Assembly (NCBI GenBank): GCA_964354375.1 | Contig: CAYGZQ010000001.1 | Span: 8,819 to 72,818 of the forward strand | DNA from: CAYGZQ01 sp964354375 [NCBI: uncultured Planctomycetota bacterium] | GTDB taxonomy: Bacteria > JAJVIF01 > JAPKYR01 | DNA length: 64,000 nucleotides | Reading direction: 5' to 3' | Shown here: one piece after another, positions 33,083 through 41,478 of the stretch | How positions within the stretch are numbered: the stretch's first letter is position 1 | Layout of the letters: every line of letters begins with the position of its first letter | Notes under the pieces: generated by a model | Seen by the model: only the letters and a program-made list of their open reading frames with translations | What the model was told of the DNA's origin: nothing | The model's database searches: none | Position numbers and translations under genes: made by a program

Positions 33083-33129
33083 CAAGAGACCTCCGGCCGA
33101 ATGTTGGCTTCCTCTATATGGATACCGGG

Positions 33130-33138
33130 AGTATAGCA
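33130..33138 (-). promoter_or_regulatory. extended -10 promoter (TGC-TATACT)
   Basis: TATACT preceded by TGC on the minus strand, about 48 nt before the ATG at 33082. It resembles the elements at 13790 and 9829. Confidence 0.45.
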
Positions 33139-33337
33139 TTTCGTACCCCATTCCGGCAGCTTTGAAGGCTGACTCTCGGTCGCCCGCAGGCATGCGCATC
33201 CGGACGGGATTGGAGACCCCGCCATGTGTTATCATATGAGCGGATGCCGAACCGAGACCGCGGGTAATTCTTCGGCACGACCGGAACCTTTGCTGCAAAG
33301 CGTTTGTCTGTGATAGTGAGGAGGGCCATGTTAAGCG

Positions 33338-34414
33338 ATGCGCAGGACAATGACATACGCTCTCGTTGCCTTGGCCGTGTTGCTCTATTGCCTTTGCTGG
33401 ACAGCGAACCTCTGGGTACCTGCGGTCTACCCCAGAACCATCGCGCTGTTCGGGCCCCGGAGTGCGGACGCACTCCTGCGAACGATGACCGACCAAAGCG
33501 ACTCAATGGCCCTCTCGCGCAACACATGCCTTTTCCCCATCCTCGTCTCGAGGGGAAAAGATCCTGCGAACCGAGCGCAGCTTGTAGCGAAGGCCGGACA
33601 AGATGATCTGGAGGGCGATTACGCAAACCTCGCTCTTTTCAGGCTGAGAGACAACCCGAGGACAAGACTCAGCGCAATCATGGATCGGTTCAATAGGCGG
33701 CCTCTGTACGATCCATCGGTCATTGATTCCGTTCTCGTGTACTACCTTGACGCCAAAGCAGACAAACCCTACACCGACATCATCGTAACGGCACTTGACA
33801 AGGCACCGGATATTGAAAGGCAACAGGTCTTGCTCGCATCACTCTCAAGGTTTGCATCGGATCCGGTTGTTCTTTCGAAGATAACAGAGAAGCTCAAAGC
33901 CACAGATCTGAAAGTCAGACTCAGGGCAGTTGAAGTCCTTGGTGAAGCGGCCCAGCGAGATCCGCACGCAAAGCAGCTTCCCGCCATCGTGGATGTGCTC
34001 TACGGCATCCTGGACGATCCGGCAACTGATTTTCGTGTGCGCGACGATACTCTCTATTCCTTGGCAAAGCACGGTTGGACAGAGCGGTTCGAATCGCGGA
34101 TTCTCAGCATCTTTCGGCACGGCAATTACGCCCAGAGGAATGTATGTATCGGCGCGTCCACTGGGCTTCCGGAGCACGGGAAGGCGCTCAAAATCCTGTT
34201 CACGATGCTCATGGCCAGAAATCCGGTGAATTTATTCGACGTTATCCTTGCCATCATCTTCGTGATCATCCTCTACTACTGGTGGCTGCTGCTCATGATT
34301 CTCATTGTGTCGATCGCTGTGCGCCCCACCGTTCGCCTCATCAGGCAGCGAAGGTTTCGGCCCAGTCCGCCGGCGCCTCCCACACCCGAAGCGGGTGCGA
34401 AGGGTTATGGGTGA
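33338..34414 (+). CDS. HEAT-repeat membrane protein, paralogue 2
   Basis: A 358-residue protein built like the one at 28785-29888: an N-terminal membrane segment (YALVALAVLLYCLCW), a HEAT-like helical array, a C-terminal segment (VILAIIFVIILYYWWLLLMILIVSIAV) and a basic tail with a Pro-rich end. The two copies lie in the same direction around the beta-helix lipoprotein gene, which is on the other strand. GAGGAGG lies 12 nt before the ATG; another ATG at 33328 in a different frame gives a peptide start resembling the N-terminus of paralogue 1, so a small frameshift near the start is possible. Function unknown. Confidence 0.75.
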   Translation: MRRTMTYALVALAVLLYCLCWTANLWVPAVYPRTIALFGPRSADALLRTMTDQSDSMALSRNTCLFPILVSRGKDPANRAQLVAKAGQDDLEGDYANLALFRLRDNPRTRLSAIMDRFNRRPLYDPSVIDSVLVYYLDAKADKPYTDIIVTALDKAPDIERQQVLLASLSRFASDPVVLSKITEKLKATDLKVRLRAVEVLGEAAQRDPHAKQLPAIVDVLYGILDDPATDFRVRDDTLYSLAKHGWTERFESRILSIFRHGNYAQRNVCIGASTGLPEHGKALKILFTMLMARNPVNLFDVILAIIFVIILYYWWLLLMILIVSIAVRPTVRLIRQRRFRPSPPAPPTPEAGAKGYG

Positions 34415-34501
34415 CTCGTAGGCACAGCAGGTATCCGCACTCGGAAGCGATGCTGTATTGGCTTTGGCCCGATGCTGCCGATGCAACAAACCCGCGTGGT
34501 G

Positions 34502-34507
34502 TATAAT
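34502..34507 (+). promoter_or_regulatory. -10 box TATAAT, near-leaderless start
   Basis: A perfect TATAAT ends 11 nt before the ATG at 34519, and no Shine-Dalgarno sequence lies between them. The transcript would have only a few leader bases. Confidence 0.5.
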
Positions 34508-34518
34508 CATCACTTCTG

Positions 34519-35541
34519 ATGAGAGACCCTAACGAAGAACTCATAGACCTGAACACCGGGTTTGAGGAGGACACCGCTGAGGTCCGGGCGCGGCCTGTAC
34601 GACCGCTGCTGGACCAGACGTCCGGCGAGAGGCCAACCTCCGGAGAGCCCAGCCTGCTCAGGCATCGCGAACCCACGGAAAACGATCGCAAGAACGCGTC
34701 GGTGATCGGATTCCTGAAGGGCCTCGGGATCAGCGGGCTGATCAGCATGCCCTTCGCGCTTTTGATGTTATTCAGTGACGCGTCGACAGGCTGGTGGTAC
34801 ATTGTCGCGTGGCTCGCTGCGGGTGGGATAATCGGGAGCCGCGTGGAGCAATCGAGACTGGAGAGAGAGTCGAAAGACGGCTTCCTGCGGGTCGACGATT
34901 CGATCCTCGATTGCCGGACCAGAGGTGCGATGATCAGCGTCCCCCTGAACAGGGTGTTCGGAGCGGGTCCGGTGAAGGGTCTCTTCGGGACGGAATTCCT
35001 GAGAATATATTCGCTCAGCAAATCCAATCGGGGGTTCGATTTCAGCGACCGCAATCTGAGCCGCTACGAGCCCTACTCAGGCCCTGCAATGGTTTTTAAC
35101 ACGTTCGAGAGCTCCGGGAACGAGATCGCAAGACAGACCATAATCAGGCACATCAACAACCGCAGGAAATCGGGAGAGCCTGTCGCCCAGCTGCCCCCGT
35201 ACAATTTCCAGTCCGTCTACGCGCACAAGCAGAACATTCTCTTCGGCGACACCATCGTCGAAGCGTCTTTCTTGTGCGACGGAAAGACGCTCAGGTACAC
35301 GAAGGGATCCGAGACCCACGAGATTCCGGTCCACTCAGTAAGAGACGTGCAGATCAAGAAGGTCGAGTCCAAGTACGGTCCTACCGAGTGGAAAGTCACG
35401 CTGAGGATGGATCCTTCAATCGGACAGGAGGATCTCATGATAGATATCCTGAGGATGAGCAACCCCGCGGAGATAGACGCATACTGCAGGTGCCTCCCCG
35501 CGCTCTTTCCTGAGCCCACTAAGGACGGATATTGGAGCTAG
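34519..35541 (+). CDS. membrane protein with PH-like domains
   Basis: A 340-residue protein with a charged N-terminal tail of about 65 residues, two membrane helices (about 70-110: LGISGLISMPFALLMLF, WWYIVAWLAAGGIIG) and a cytoplasmic C-terminal part. That part contains beta-rich stretches of bacterial PH-domain type (about residues 120-215 and 235-325, for example DDSILDCRTRGAMISVPLNRV and KTLRYTKGSETHEIPVHSV). The assignment is by pattern only. Translation probably begins on a nearly leaderless transcript. Neighbours give no clue to function. Confidence 0.65.
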   Translation: MRDPNEELIDLNTGFEEDTAEVRARPVRPLLDQTSGERPTSGEPSLLRHREPTENDRKNASVIGFLKGLGISGLISMPFALLMLFSDASTGWWYIVAWLAAGGIIGSRVEQSRLERESKDGFLRVDDSILDCRTRGAMISVPLNRVFGAGPVKGLFGTEFLRIYSLSKSNRGFDFSDRNLSRYEPYSGPAMVFNTFESSGNEIARQTIIRHINNRRKSGEPVAQLPPYNFQSVYAHKQNILFGDTIVEASFLCDGKTLRYTKGSETHEIPVHSVRDVQIKKVESKYGPTEWKVTLRMDPSIGQEDLMIDILRMSNPAEIDAYCRCLPALFPEPTKDGYWS

Positions 35542-35559
35542 GGGAGCTGGAACTATCGG

Positions 35560-35594
35560 GCCCCCCCCTGCAATCCCCCCCGCAAGCGGGAGGG
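35560..35594. repeat. C-rich repeat with partial G-rich arm
   Basis: Two C runs separated by TGCAAT, then GCAAGCGGGAGGG. It is a member of the family at 4659-4702, in the gap between convergent genes. Confidence 0.6.
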
Positions 35595-35638
35595 ATGGTT
35601 TTTCTCGCCCTGCGCGATGAGAGGCAGGCGAGTGTCTC

Positions 35639-36772
35639 TCAATATGTCGTCGTATGGGTGAACTGCGCGTTACCGCTGCCCGTGTACTTGATCGCCCCGA
35701 AGAGCGCGTAGTGGTCGAGATCGGGATCGAAGCTGTCGGGAGTGAACTCGCGCACAAAGCCGCTCTGGAACTTGTCGTCAAGGGCAACGTACTTGTTTCC
35801 GAGAACCCAGTCGTAGGTGTTATTCACATGCCGTCGCGGTTCAAGCTCACCCGTCAGGTCCCGGTACGTGCCGAAGTAGTCTCCAGTCCGGAGATCCTTC
35901 GCGTTCAGGATGGTCAGGGGTATGCCATCGATCACCTGCTTGATATGAATCGAGCTGGTCATGTCGGGATCGTTGGATTCCCGGACAAAGTCGTTATTGA
36001 AATCGCCCATGACCAGGACTGGGTAGTCAACCCTGCTGTGGTCGGCTATCCAGTCGATAGTCGATATTTGAATCTCCTGCCATCGCGTTGTGAAATCAAG
36101 GCCCACGAAATGGCCATAGATGATCCTGACCGGCCTTGAGTCCTCCTTGAAGACCAAGTCGACGTAGCTTGTCTTGCAGCCGCTATCGCCGCCAAGATCG
36201 AGATCCACGCCGTCCGGGCAAGGCAGAATCCATTCGCCGCCTCCCAGCGGATTCGGCGCGACAACGTCCTTGTTGATGCACAGAAAATCGTACGGGCCTC
36301 CGAAGATAGCGTACGGCTTCCCTGCGCGGGACATCAGCCTCTCCACCTGACTCCGATTGCTCGCTTCGAGAATCGCGCAGATGTCGGGCTTGAGCACGCC
36401 GATCCTGTTTCGAATGAGCCTTTCTCCCTTCTGATTGGGCAGCAGCTTGAAGTTGATCGCTCTCCTCGTGTTATTCCCCACATTGGCGGAGAGGACCCTG
36501 TACACTCCCGCGCCGGTGAGCTGGTCGAGGATTTCGTCCACGCTGCCGGTGATGCTGTCCTTGATCTTCTCCTTCTGCTCGTTGACCGCATCCGTGACCG
36601 CCTGTTTTACCTCCTCCTCGGCCTCCTTCTTCGCTTCGTCAAGAGCCTTGTTCAGCTCGTCCTGGAATTCCTTCTTCTCCTCTTCGGTCATGAACTCGGT
36701 GCATCCCGAGACGACCGCCGGGCTGAACACGAGCAGGATCAATAGCGCTATGACCAGGAATCTCCTCAACAT
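35639..36772 (-). CDS. exonuclease/endonuclease/phosphatase-family lipoprotein
   Basis: A 377-residue lipoprotein (signal ending VVSGC near residue 24). Residues of about 28-85 form a charged coiled coil (EEEKKEFQDELNKALDEAKK). Residues of about 90-370 are an EEP-fold hydrolase: VYRVLSANVGNNTR, ICAILEAS (metal-binding Glu), VLVMGDFNND (catalytic Asp/Asn) and the late DLDHYAL His. The family hydrolyses phosphodiesters or phosphomonoesters of nucleic acids, lipids or sugars; the substrate here cannot be told. Anchoring outside the cytoplasm suggests use of external phosphate or DNA. GGAGG lies about ten bases before the ATG. Confidence 0.85.
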   Translation of the reverse strand: MLRRFLVIALLILLVFSPAVVSGCTEFMTEEEKKEFQDELNKALDEAKKEAEEEVKQAVTDAVNEQKEKIKDSITGSVDEILDQLTGAGVYRVLSANVGNNTRRAINFKLLPNQKGERLIRNRIGVLKPDICAILEASNRSQVERLMSRAGKPYAIFGGPYDFLCINKDVVAPNPLGGGEWILPCPDGVDLDLGGDSGCKTSYVDLVFKEDSRPVRIIYGHFVGLDFTTRWQEIQISTIDWIADHSRVDYPVLVMGDFNNDFVRESNDPDMTSSIHIKQVIDGIPLTILNAKDLRTGDYFGTYRDLTGELEPRRHVNNTYDWVLGNKYVALDDKFQSGFVREFTPDSFDPDLDHYALFGAIKYTGSGNAQFTHTTTY

Positions 36773-36884
36773 GATGCCGGTTTCCTCCAGAGCGAACACG
36801 CATTCGGATTCGCACGATTTCGGGAATCAGGGACCAATTGTGCCGCAGCGGCCGGGGAGTGTCAATCGGGGGAACGACCGGCTG

Positions 36885-36946
36885 CCCCGGTAGCAGCCAC
36901 TTTTTCGAAGACGAAAAAGATAGCAGCTACCGGGAAGCTACCGGGA
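36885..36946. repeat. nested hairpin with tandem AGCTACCGGGA
   Basis: An outer CCGGTAGC / GCTACCGG stem encloses a CTTTTTCG / CGAAAAAG stem; the 11-bp right arm is repeated twice. It lies between the SLH-porin terminator and the EEP lipoprotein gene, in the leader of the latter. Confidence 0.6.
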
Positions 36947-36948
36947 AC

Positions 36949-36981
36949 AAAAAAAACCGACCCCCTTTGTGAGGGGGCCGG
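36949..36981 (-). terminator. rho-independent terminator of the SLH-porin gene
   Basis: On the minus strand, GGCCCCCTCAC...AAAGGGGGTC is followed by eight T. It lies about 40 nt after the porin stop codon. Confidence 0.88.
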
Positions 36982-37018
36982 AGTTGTTCGATCCAAAAGT
37001 CTCAGGCTGAAAACATGG

Positions 37019-38662
37019 TCAGAACCTGACCAGGAACTCACCCCGCAACTTGGCGAGCGTGAGTGCATCAATACCGCTATGGATGTACTCAAGGGCAATG
37101 TCGCTCGCGTCAGAGAGCGGGTAACGGATATTCAGTCGGATTACAACAGGGTAATCCTCAGAATCCTGGTTGGTCCCATCGAAGAAGGTGAGCATCGTGT
37201 TGACCATATCCCACCACGTATGCTCGATCTGCATTCCACCACCAACAAAATTGCTGGGGAAGGGGTTGAGGCCGGACTCATAGCCGTAGTTGATGTTGCC
37301 ACCGATCCCGGTGAACAGAGCATCGTACTCCTCGAAGGGATTATTATCGATCGAGGAGAACCCGGGGACCAGGCCGATGTCGGCGTACGCCGCGCTGACG
37401 CGGGTGTTGCCGTCATTGTACAGGTCAACCCAGGCAATAAGGGCGGTCTCATAGTCGCTTCCGTACGAGGCGGAAACGTCGAACCCCAGCTGATCCTGCT
37501 GGAGCTGGAAGTACTCGACCCGCAGCTTGTTCAGGTAGCACTCGTTCAAAAGCTCGGTGTCGAGGTCGACACCCATGCCCTGCTCATTACCGACGCCCGT
37601 ACCGAGGTAGTTGAAACCTACCCGGGCGAAGTAATCGCGGGGGGTTACTGTTGAGCGGCTGTCCCCGAAGGCATAGCTTGCGGTTGCGACACCAAGGCCC
37701 TCCTGCTCGCCGAAACGGCTGTTCCGGCCGATGAAGGCCTTGAGGTCAAGCCTGTCGCCGCCGACATCGATAAGAATGCCGGGGCGAGTCTCGTAACCAT
37801 TGTCGAACGCCAGGCCGAACTCGCCGAAGCAAGCGTACTGGCGCCCAACCGTGAGCTTGAAGCGGTTGAAAAGCTCGGTCGGGCTCCAGCCCATGAGCTT
37901 CATCATGTCCGCCTTCGCCCACGCCTCGTCGATCACGAGCGCCTGATTCGGCGGGAACCGATCGCCCTTGGGGGCGTTCAGGTAGCTCGCAATCTGGAGA
38001 AGATTCATGTGGACATCGAGGTAGTCCGACGGATTCGCGTCGAATGCCAGGTTGATCAATTCCTCGAACTCGAACATCTCGCCGGGATTGCTGCCGGGGG
38101 TTCCGGCAATAATCGCGGAATACTGATTCATACCGCTCGGATTCTGGAATCCACCATAGACTTCGTAGTCATTGGTGACGATATCCTCGATCCGGGTCCG
38201 GAGAGTTCCGGAGACCTGGACTTTGCCGAGGTTGGCTTCCAGAGCCGAGATCCGACCCTCGGCGGCATCCATTCTGCCGGTTAGGTCGTCCAGCTTGATG
38301 TTCATCTCATCGAGGTCCGCCTGGAACTCAGCCCGCAGATCCTCGATCATGCTGATGGCATCATCGAGGTCGGCATTGGTGGCCCAGTCACCCTCGGGGA
38401 TGACCAGATTCTTCAGCTCGCTGTTGAGCCGGTCCCAGATCCTGGCGACAACCATTGCCATCTCGTAGCGGGTGAATGAGCGATTCCCACGGAAGGTCCC
38501 GTCCGGATAACCCTCGACGAATCCTTCGGCCTGCAGCTTATCGATCGCGTCGTAGGCCCAGTGATCGGTCGGTACGTCCGTAAACGGACCGGCAACTGCA
38601 GGTAGGGCCCATAGAGCCAGCAGTGCAAAAGCACATGCCAGCAGAACAAAAATTCTTCGCAT
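37019..38662 (-). CDS. SLH-domain outer-membrane porin
   Basis: A 547-residue protein with a signal peptide (LLACAFALLALWALPAVAG), one S-layer homology domain (about residues 25-75: FTDVPTDHWAYDAIDKLQ, GYPDGTFRGNRSFTRYEMA), a coiled coil (about 95-145) and a beta-barrel ending in GEFLVRF. This is the plan of Omp-alpha/SomA-type porins, where the SLH domain holds peptidoglycan-linked polymer and the barrel sits in the outer membrane. It is strong evidence for a diderm cell. GGAGG before the ATG and a strong terminator after the stop suggest high expression as a single gene. Confidence 0.9.
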   Translation of the reverse strand: MRRIFVLLACAFALLALWALPAVAGPFTDVPTDHWAYDAIDKLQAEGFVEGYPDGTFRGNRSFTRYEMAMVVARIWDRLNSELKNLVIPEGDWATNADLDDAISMIEDLRAEFQADLDEMNIKLDDLTGRMDAAEGRISALEANLGKVQVSGTLRTRIEDIVTNDYEVYGGFQNPSGMNQYSAIIAGTPGSNPGEMFEFEELINLAFDANPSDYLDVHMNLLQIASYLNAPKGDRFPPNQALVIDEAWAKADMMKLMGWSPTELFNRFKLTVGRQYACFGEFGLAFDNGYETRPGILIDVGGDRLDLKAFIGRNSRFGEQEGLGVATASYAFGDSRSTVTPRDYFARVGFNYLGTGVGNEQGMGVDLDTELLNECYLNKLRVEYFQLQQDQLGFDVSASYGSDYETALIAWVDLYNDGNTRVSAAYADIGLVPGFSSIDNNPFEEYDALFTGIGGNINYGYESGLNPFPSNFVGGGMQIEHTWWDMVNTMLTFFDGTNQDSEDYPVVIRLNIRYPLSDASDIALEYIHSGIDALTLAKLRGEFLVRF

Positions 38663-39519
38663 TACTTCCTCCTTGGTTTTCGGAGAATGCGGTCGGACCT
38701 TTCACGATCCCCCGCGGTCGCTCCATGACGTGATCCTGGAAAACAAGGAAGAAGTGGCCGTGTTTCCTTCTTCTGACTCCCTCTCACGCGTCTCGGGGCT
38801 TCCACATCGGACCGATGGGGTCCATACCAAATCAAGACAGTCGCTGGTGACGGGGTAACCAAGGTGCACCTCCTTTCTGACCCCCACCAGTCGAACAGTC
38901 CGTTGACAATGTTCAACCCCACCCGACAAGCCTGCCTGGGGCAATGCACAACACTTCCAGGGAGGCAGGAAACAGAATAGTATCAGGTTGATTAACCCTC
39001 TTTTGTACCCTGCCGGCTTTCAGCCGTAAAAAGCACAAACCCGGGCCAAGGGTACCACCGGGGTTGTCGTGGGCATCCTAGCACACGAAAACGCCAAAAT
39101 CAACACCGGGGGTGACAAAATGCCGGGGTCGACAGAGCGCCTCGGTCTGAACCGAAACGGACCTAAAGGGATCATAAGAACCGAAGTATTTGCCAAGCAT
39201 CCGTCTGAGCCGTTTGACACGAATTCCTCTGGTATGCTATACATTATGAATTCGGCCGCGCTTCAGGCGGTCGCAAGCAGGTTGTTGAACGGCTGGACCT
39301 AAGAGCCGATTTGCGGGTGCATCATTACATAAAAGCTTGCCGAGACTCCACCGATAACTTAATATGTGGCGTTGTCGGAGCACGGTTACGATTGGTGCAT
39401 CTCTGTTTGTTACGTAAGAATCTCTCAATCCGCCCGATGCGGGAGTTTTCCTGTAGACGGGCACATACTCCGGCCGCGAAGTGAAAGAGCTTCGTACCGA
39501 CCGGAGGAGGTGAGTTTTT
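38663..39519. other. 857-bp intergenic region between divergent genes
   Basis: No convincing gene. The left part is the leader of the porin gene, with a possible extended -10 (TGA-TACTAT on the minus strand, 38977-38985) and a GTTGACAATGTTCAAC palindrome near 38901. The right part has a plus-strand TTGACA (39214) and about 270 nt of leader before the ATPase gene. Short frames here have no family features. Confidence 0.6.
39214..39243 (+). promoter_or_regulatory. promoter upstream of the PilB/GspE-type gene
   Basis: TTGACA (39214-39219), 18-bp spacer and TATACA (39238-39243). It predicts a leader of about 270 nt, which could fold or contain a regulatory RNA; no known riboswitch was recognised. 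Confidence 0.45.
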
Positions 39520-41313
39520 ATGGCAGGACCGGGCATGAAACGCCTGGGCGATTTGCTGGTTGAAGACGGAATACTCTCGCCGGCCAAACTGGAAGAAGCC
39601 CTTAAGAAGCAGCGCTCATCCGGCAAGCGGCTCGGCGACGTGCTCCAGGACATGGAGCTCGTTATCGAGACCCAGATTCTCGACGCGTTATCCAAGCAAC
39701 TCGGGGTTCCAAAGATCGATCTCGGGGACGAGCCGCCGGACGCGGAAGTGGCGGCGCTGGTGGACCCGGAGGTCATCAAGCGACACAAGGCGTTGCCGAT
39801 ACGTCTGGAGGGCAATGAGTTAATCGTTGCCATGGTCGATCCGCTGAATCTCATGGCGATCGACGACATCAGGCTTGCCACCGGTTACGATGTCAGGCCA
39901 TACATCACGTCCGAGAAAGCCCTCGACATGCGGTTCCAGGAGCTGTACGGAGTCTCCCACGAGGCGCAGCAGCACCTGGACGAGTGGCGCAAGGAAATGA
40001 TGAAGGACGGCAACACGATCAAGGATATGCTCAGGAAGACCGCCACTCTTACAGAGTTGGAGGACGCACCCATTGTGCGGTTCGTCGAGGCGATCCTTGA
40101 GGGCGCGGTCGACCAGGGAGCATCGGACGTTCACCTCGAGCCCAAGGAAGACAAGCTGTACGTGCGATATCGTGTAGACGGCATGCTGCACAGGGTCATG
40201 ACGGTGCCGAAAGCGGCACAGGCGGCGGTTATCGCCCGTCTCAAGATCCTCGCAGGTCTCGATACCTCCGAGCGCAGGCGTCCTATGGACGGCCGCATCG
40301 ATCTGAAGGTCAGGACAGCCTCGTTCGATATCCGGTTCTCGACCCTGCCGACCATGTACGGCGAGAAAATCGTTATGCGCCTCCTCAACAAGGAAATGGC
40401 GCATGCGACCCTCGAACAACTGGGATTCGAAAAGGACCACCTCGAGACATGGAGGCAGATCATCACTCAGCCTCATGGCATCATCTACCTCACCGGCCCC
40501 ACGGGCTCGGGCAAATCCACCACATTGATCGCATCCCTTGCGTCGATCGCAACCGAGAAAATAAATGTCGTGACCATCGAGGATCCTATCGAGTACCAGC
40601 TCGCGGCAATCAACCAGGTGCAGGTGAACCGAAAGGTGGATTTCTCGTTCGCCGAAGCGTTGAGAACCATCCTGCGGCAGGACCCTGACGTGATAATGGT
40701 CGGCGAGACACGAGACCGTGAAACCGCGGACCTGGCAATCAACGCGGCCCTCACGGGTCACCTCGTCTTCTCGACCCTCCACACTAACGACGCGGCAGGC
40801 GGTCTCATCCGGCTCCACAACATGGGCGTCGAGCGGTTCCTTATTGTCGCATCGGTCATTGCCATGGTCGCCCAGCGACTGATCCGAACGCTCTGCAAGA
40901 ACTGCCGTCAGCTTTACGATATCCCGGAGCACGAGCAGGCTCTCATCAGCGTGTACCTGGGTCCCGACAAGGATCCCAGCAAGGTCAAGCTTTACAAGGC
41001 TCGGGGATGCGAGCTGTGCCACAACTACGGTTACTCCGGCCGAATCGCCATCAGCGAGATTCTGCAGTTGAGCCGCGAAATCCGAAACATGGTCATGGCG
41101 AACGCATCGGTCCAGGACATCAAGCGCACTGCACGCAAAGAGGGCATGAACACCCTGTTTGAAGCCGGCATGATGAAAGTTTTCAAAGGGATGACGAGCG
41201 TCGACGAGTTGTTCCGAGTCTCCCGACCGGAGGAAGACGAGGACAGCGCGCTCGCCATCAAGGAGAAGGTCGGTCTTCTGGACGAGCTGCCGGCGGAAGT
41301 CTACGCAAGCTGA
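39520..41313 (+). CDS. pilB: PilB/GspE-family assembly ATPase with MshEN domain
   Basis: A 597-residue cytoplasmic hexameric ATPase that drives pilus or pseudopilus assembly. Residues of about 6-75 are an MshEN (T2SSE_N) domain with two RLGD motifs, the type that binds c-di-GMP in MshE. The core has Walker A GPTGSGKST at 326-334, Walker B with LRQDPDVIMVGETRD, HTNDAAG, and a two-CxxC zinc site (CKNC, CELC). GGAGGAGGTGAG precedes the ATG. No pilC, pilT or pilin genes are adjacent, so type IV pilus and type II secretion cannot be told apart with certainty. A terminator follows the gene. Confidence 0.9.
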   Translation: MAGPGMKRLGDLLVEDGILSPAKLEEALKKQRSSGKRLGDVLQDMELVIETQILDALSKQLGVPKIDLGDEPPDAEVAALVDPEVIKRHKALPIRLEGNELIVAMVDPLNLMAIDDIRLATGYDVRPYITSEKALDMRFQELYGVSHEAQQHLDEWRKEMMKDGNTIKDMLRKTATLTELEDAPIVRFVEAILEGAVDQGASDVHLEPKEDKLYVRYRVDGMLHRVMTVPKAAQAAVIARLKILAGLDTSERRRPMDGRIDLKVRTASFDIRFSTLPTMYGEKIVMRLLNKEMAHATLEQLGFEKDHLETWRQIITQPHGIIYLTGPTGSGKSTTLIASLASIATEKINVVTIEDPIEYQLAAINQVQVNRKVDFSFAEALRTILRQDPDVIMVGETRDRETADLAINAALTGHLVFSTLHTNDAAGGLIRLHNMGVERFLIVASVIAMVAQRLIRTLCKNCRQLYDIPEHEQALISVYLGPDKDPSKVKLYKARGCELCHNYGYSGRIAISEILQLSREIRNMVMANASVQDIKRTARKEGMNTLFEAGMMKVFKGMTSVDELFRVSRPEEDEDSALAIKEKVGLLDELPAEVYAS

Positions 41314-41335
41314 ACATTTCAAGACAGATTCGAAC

Positions 41336-41373
41336 AAGAAAGAACCCCGCGTATCGCGCGGGTTTTTTCTTTC
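41336..41373 (+). terminator. rho-independent terminator
   Basis: CCCCGCG-TAT-CGCGCGGG stem followed by TTTTTT, 30 nt after the PilB/GspE stop codon. Confidence 0.92.
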
Positions 41374-41478
41374 CGCGTTTTTCACCGGGGAACGAATTCA
41401 CATCCGCAGTTGACCTTCAATCGCTTTTCTGACACAATCCCACAGGTGAAAAGACGGGTACCCGGGGAAGAGCGCCGG

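Noticed and set aside
39069-39302. 77-codon open frame upstream of the PilB/GspE-type gene
   Set aside because: No ribosome binding site, no family pattern, and the promoter for the ATPase gene lies inside it.
39303-39519. Possible riboswitch in the ATPase leader
   Set aside because: A GCGAAG/CTTCG hairpin is present, but the conserved core of the c-di-GMP riboswitches or others was not recognised.
39820-41385. 521-codon minus-strand frame over the PilB/GspE-type gene
   Set aside because: It is a shadow of the ATPase gene, whose Walker motifs and zinc site are on the plus strand.
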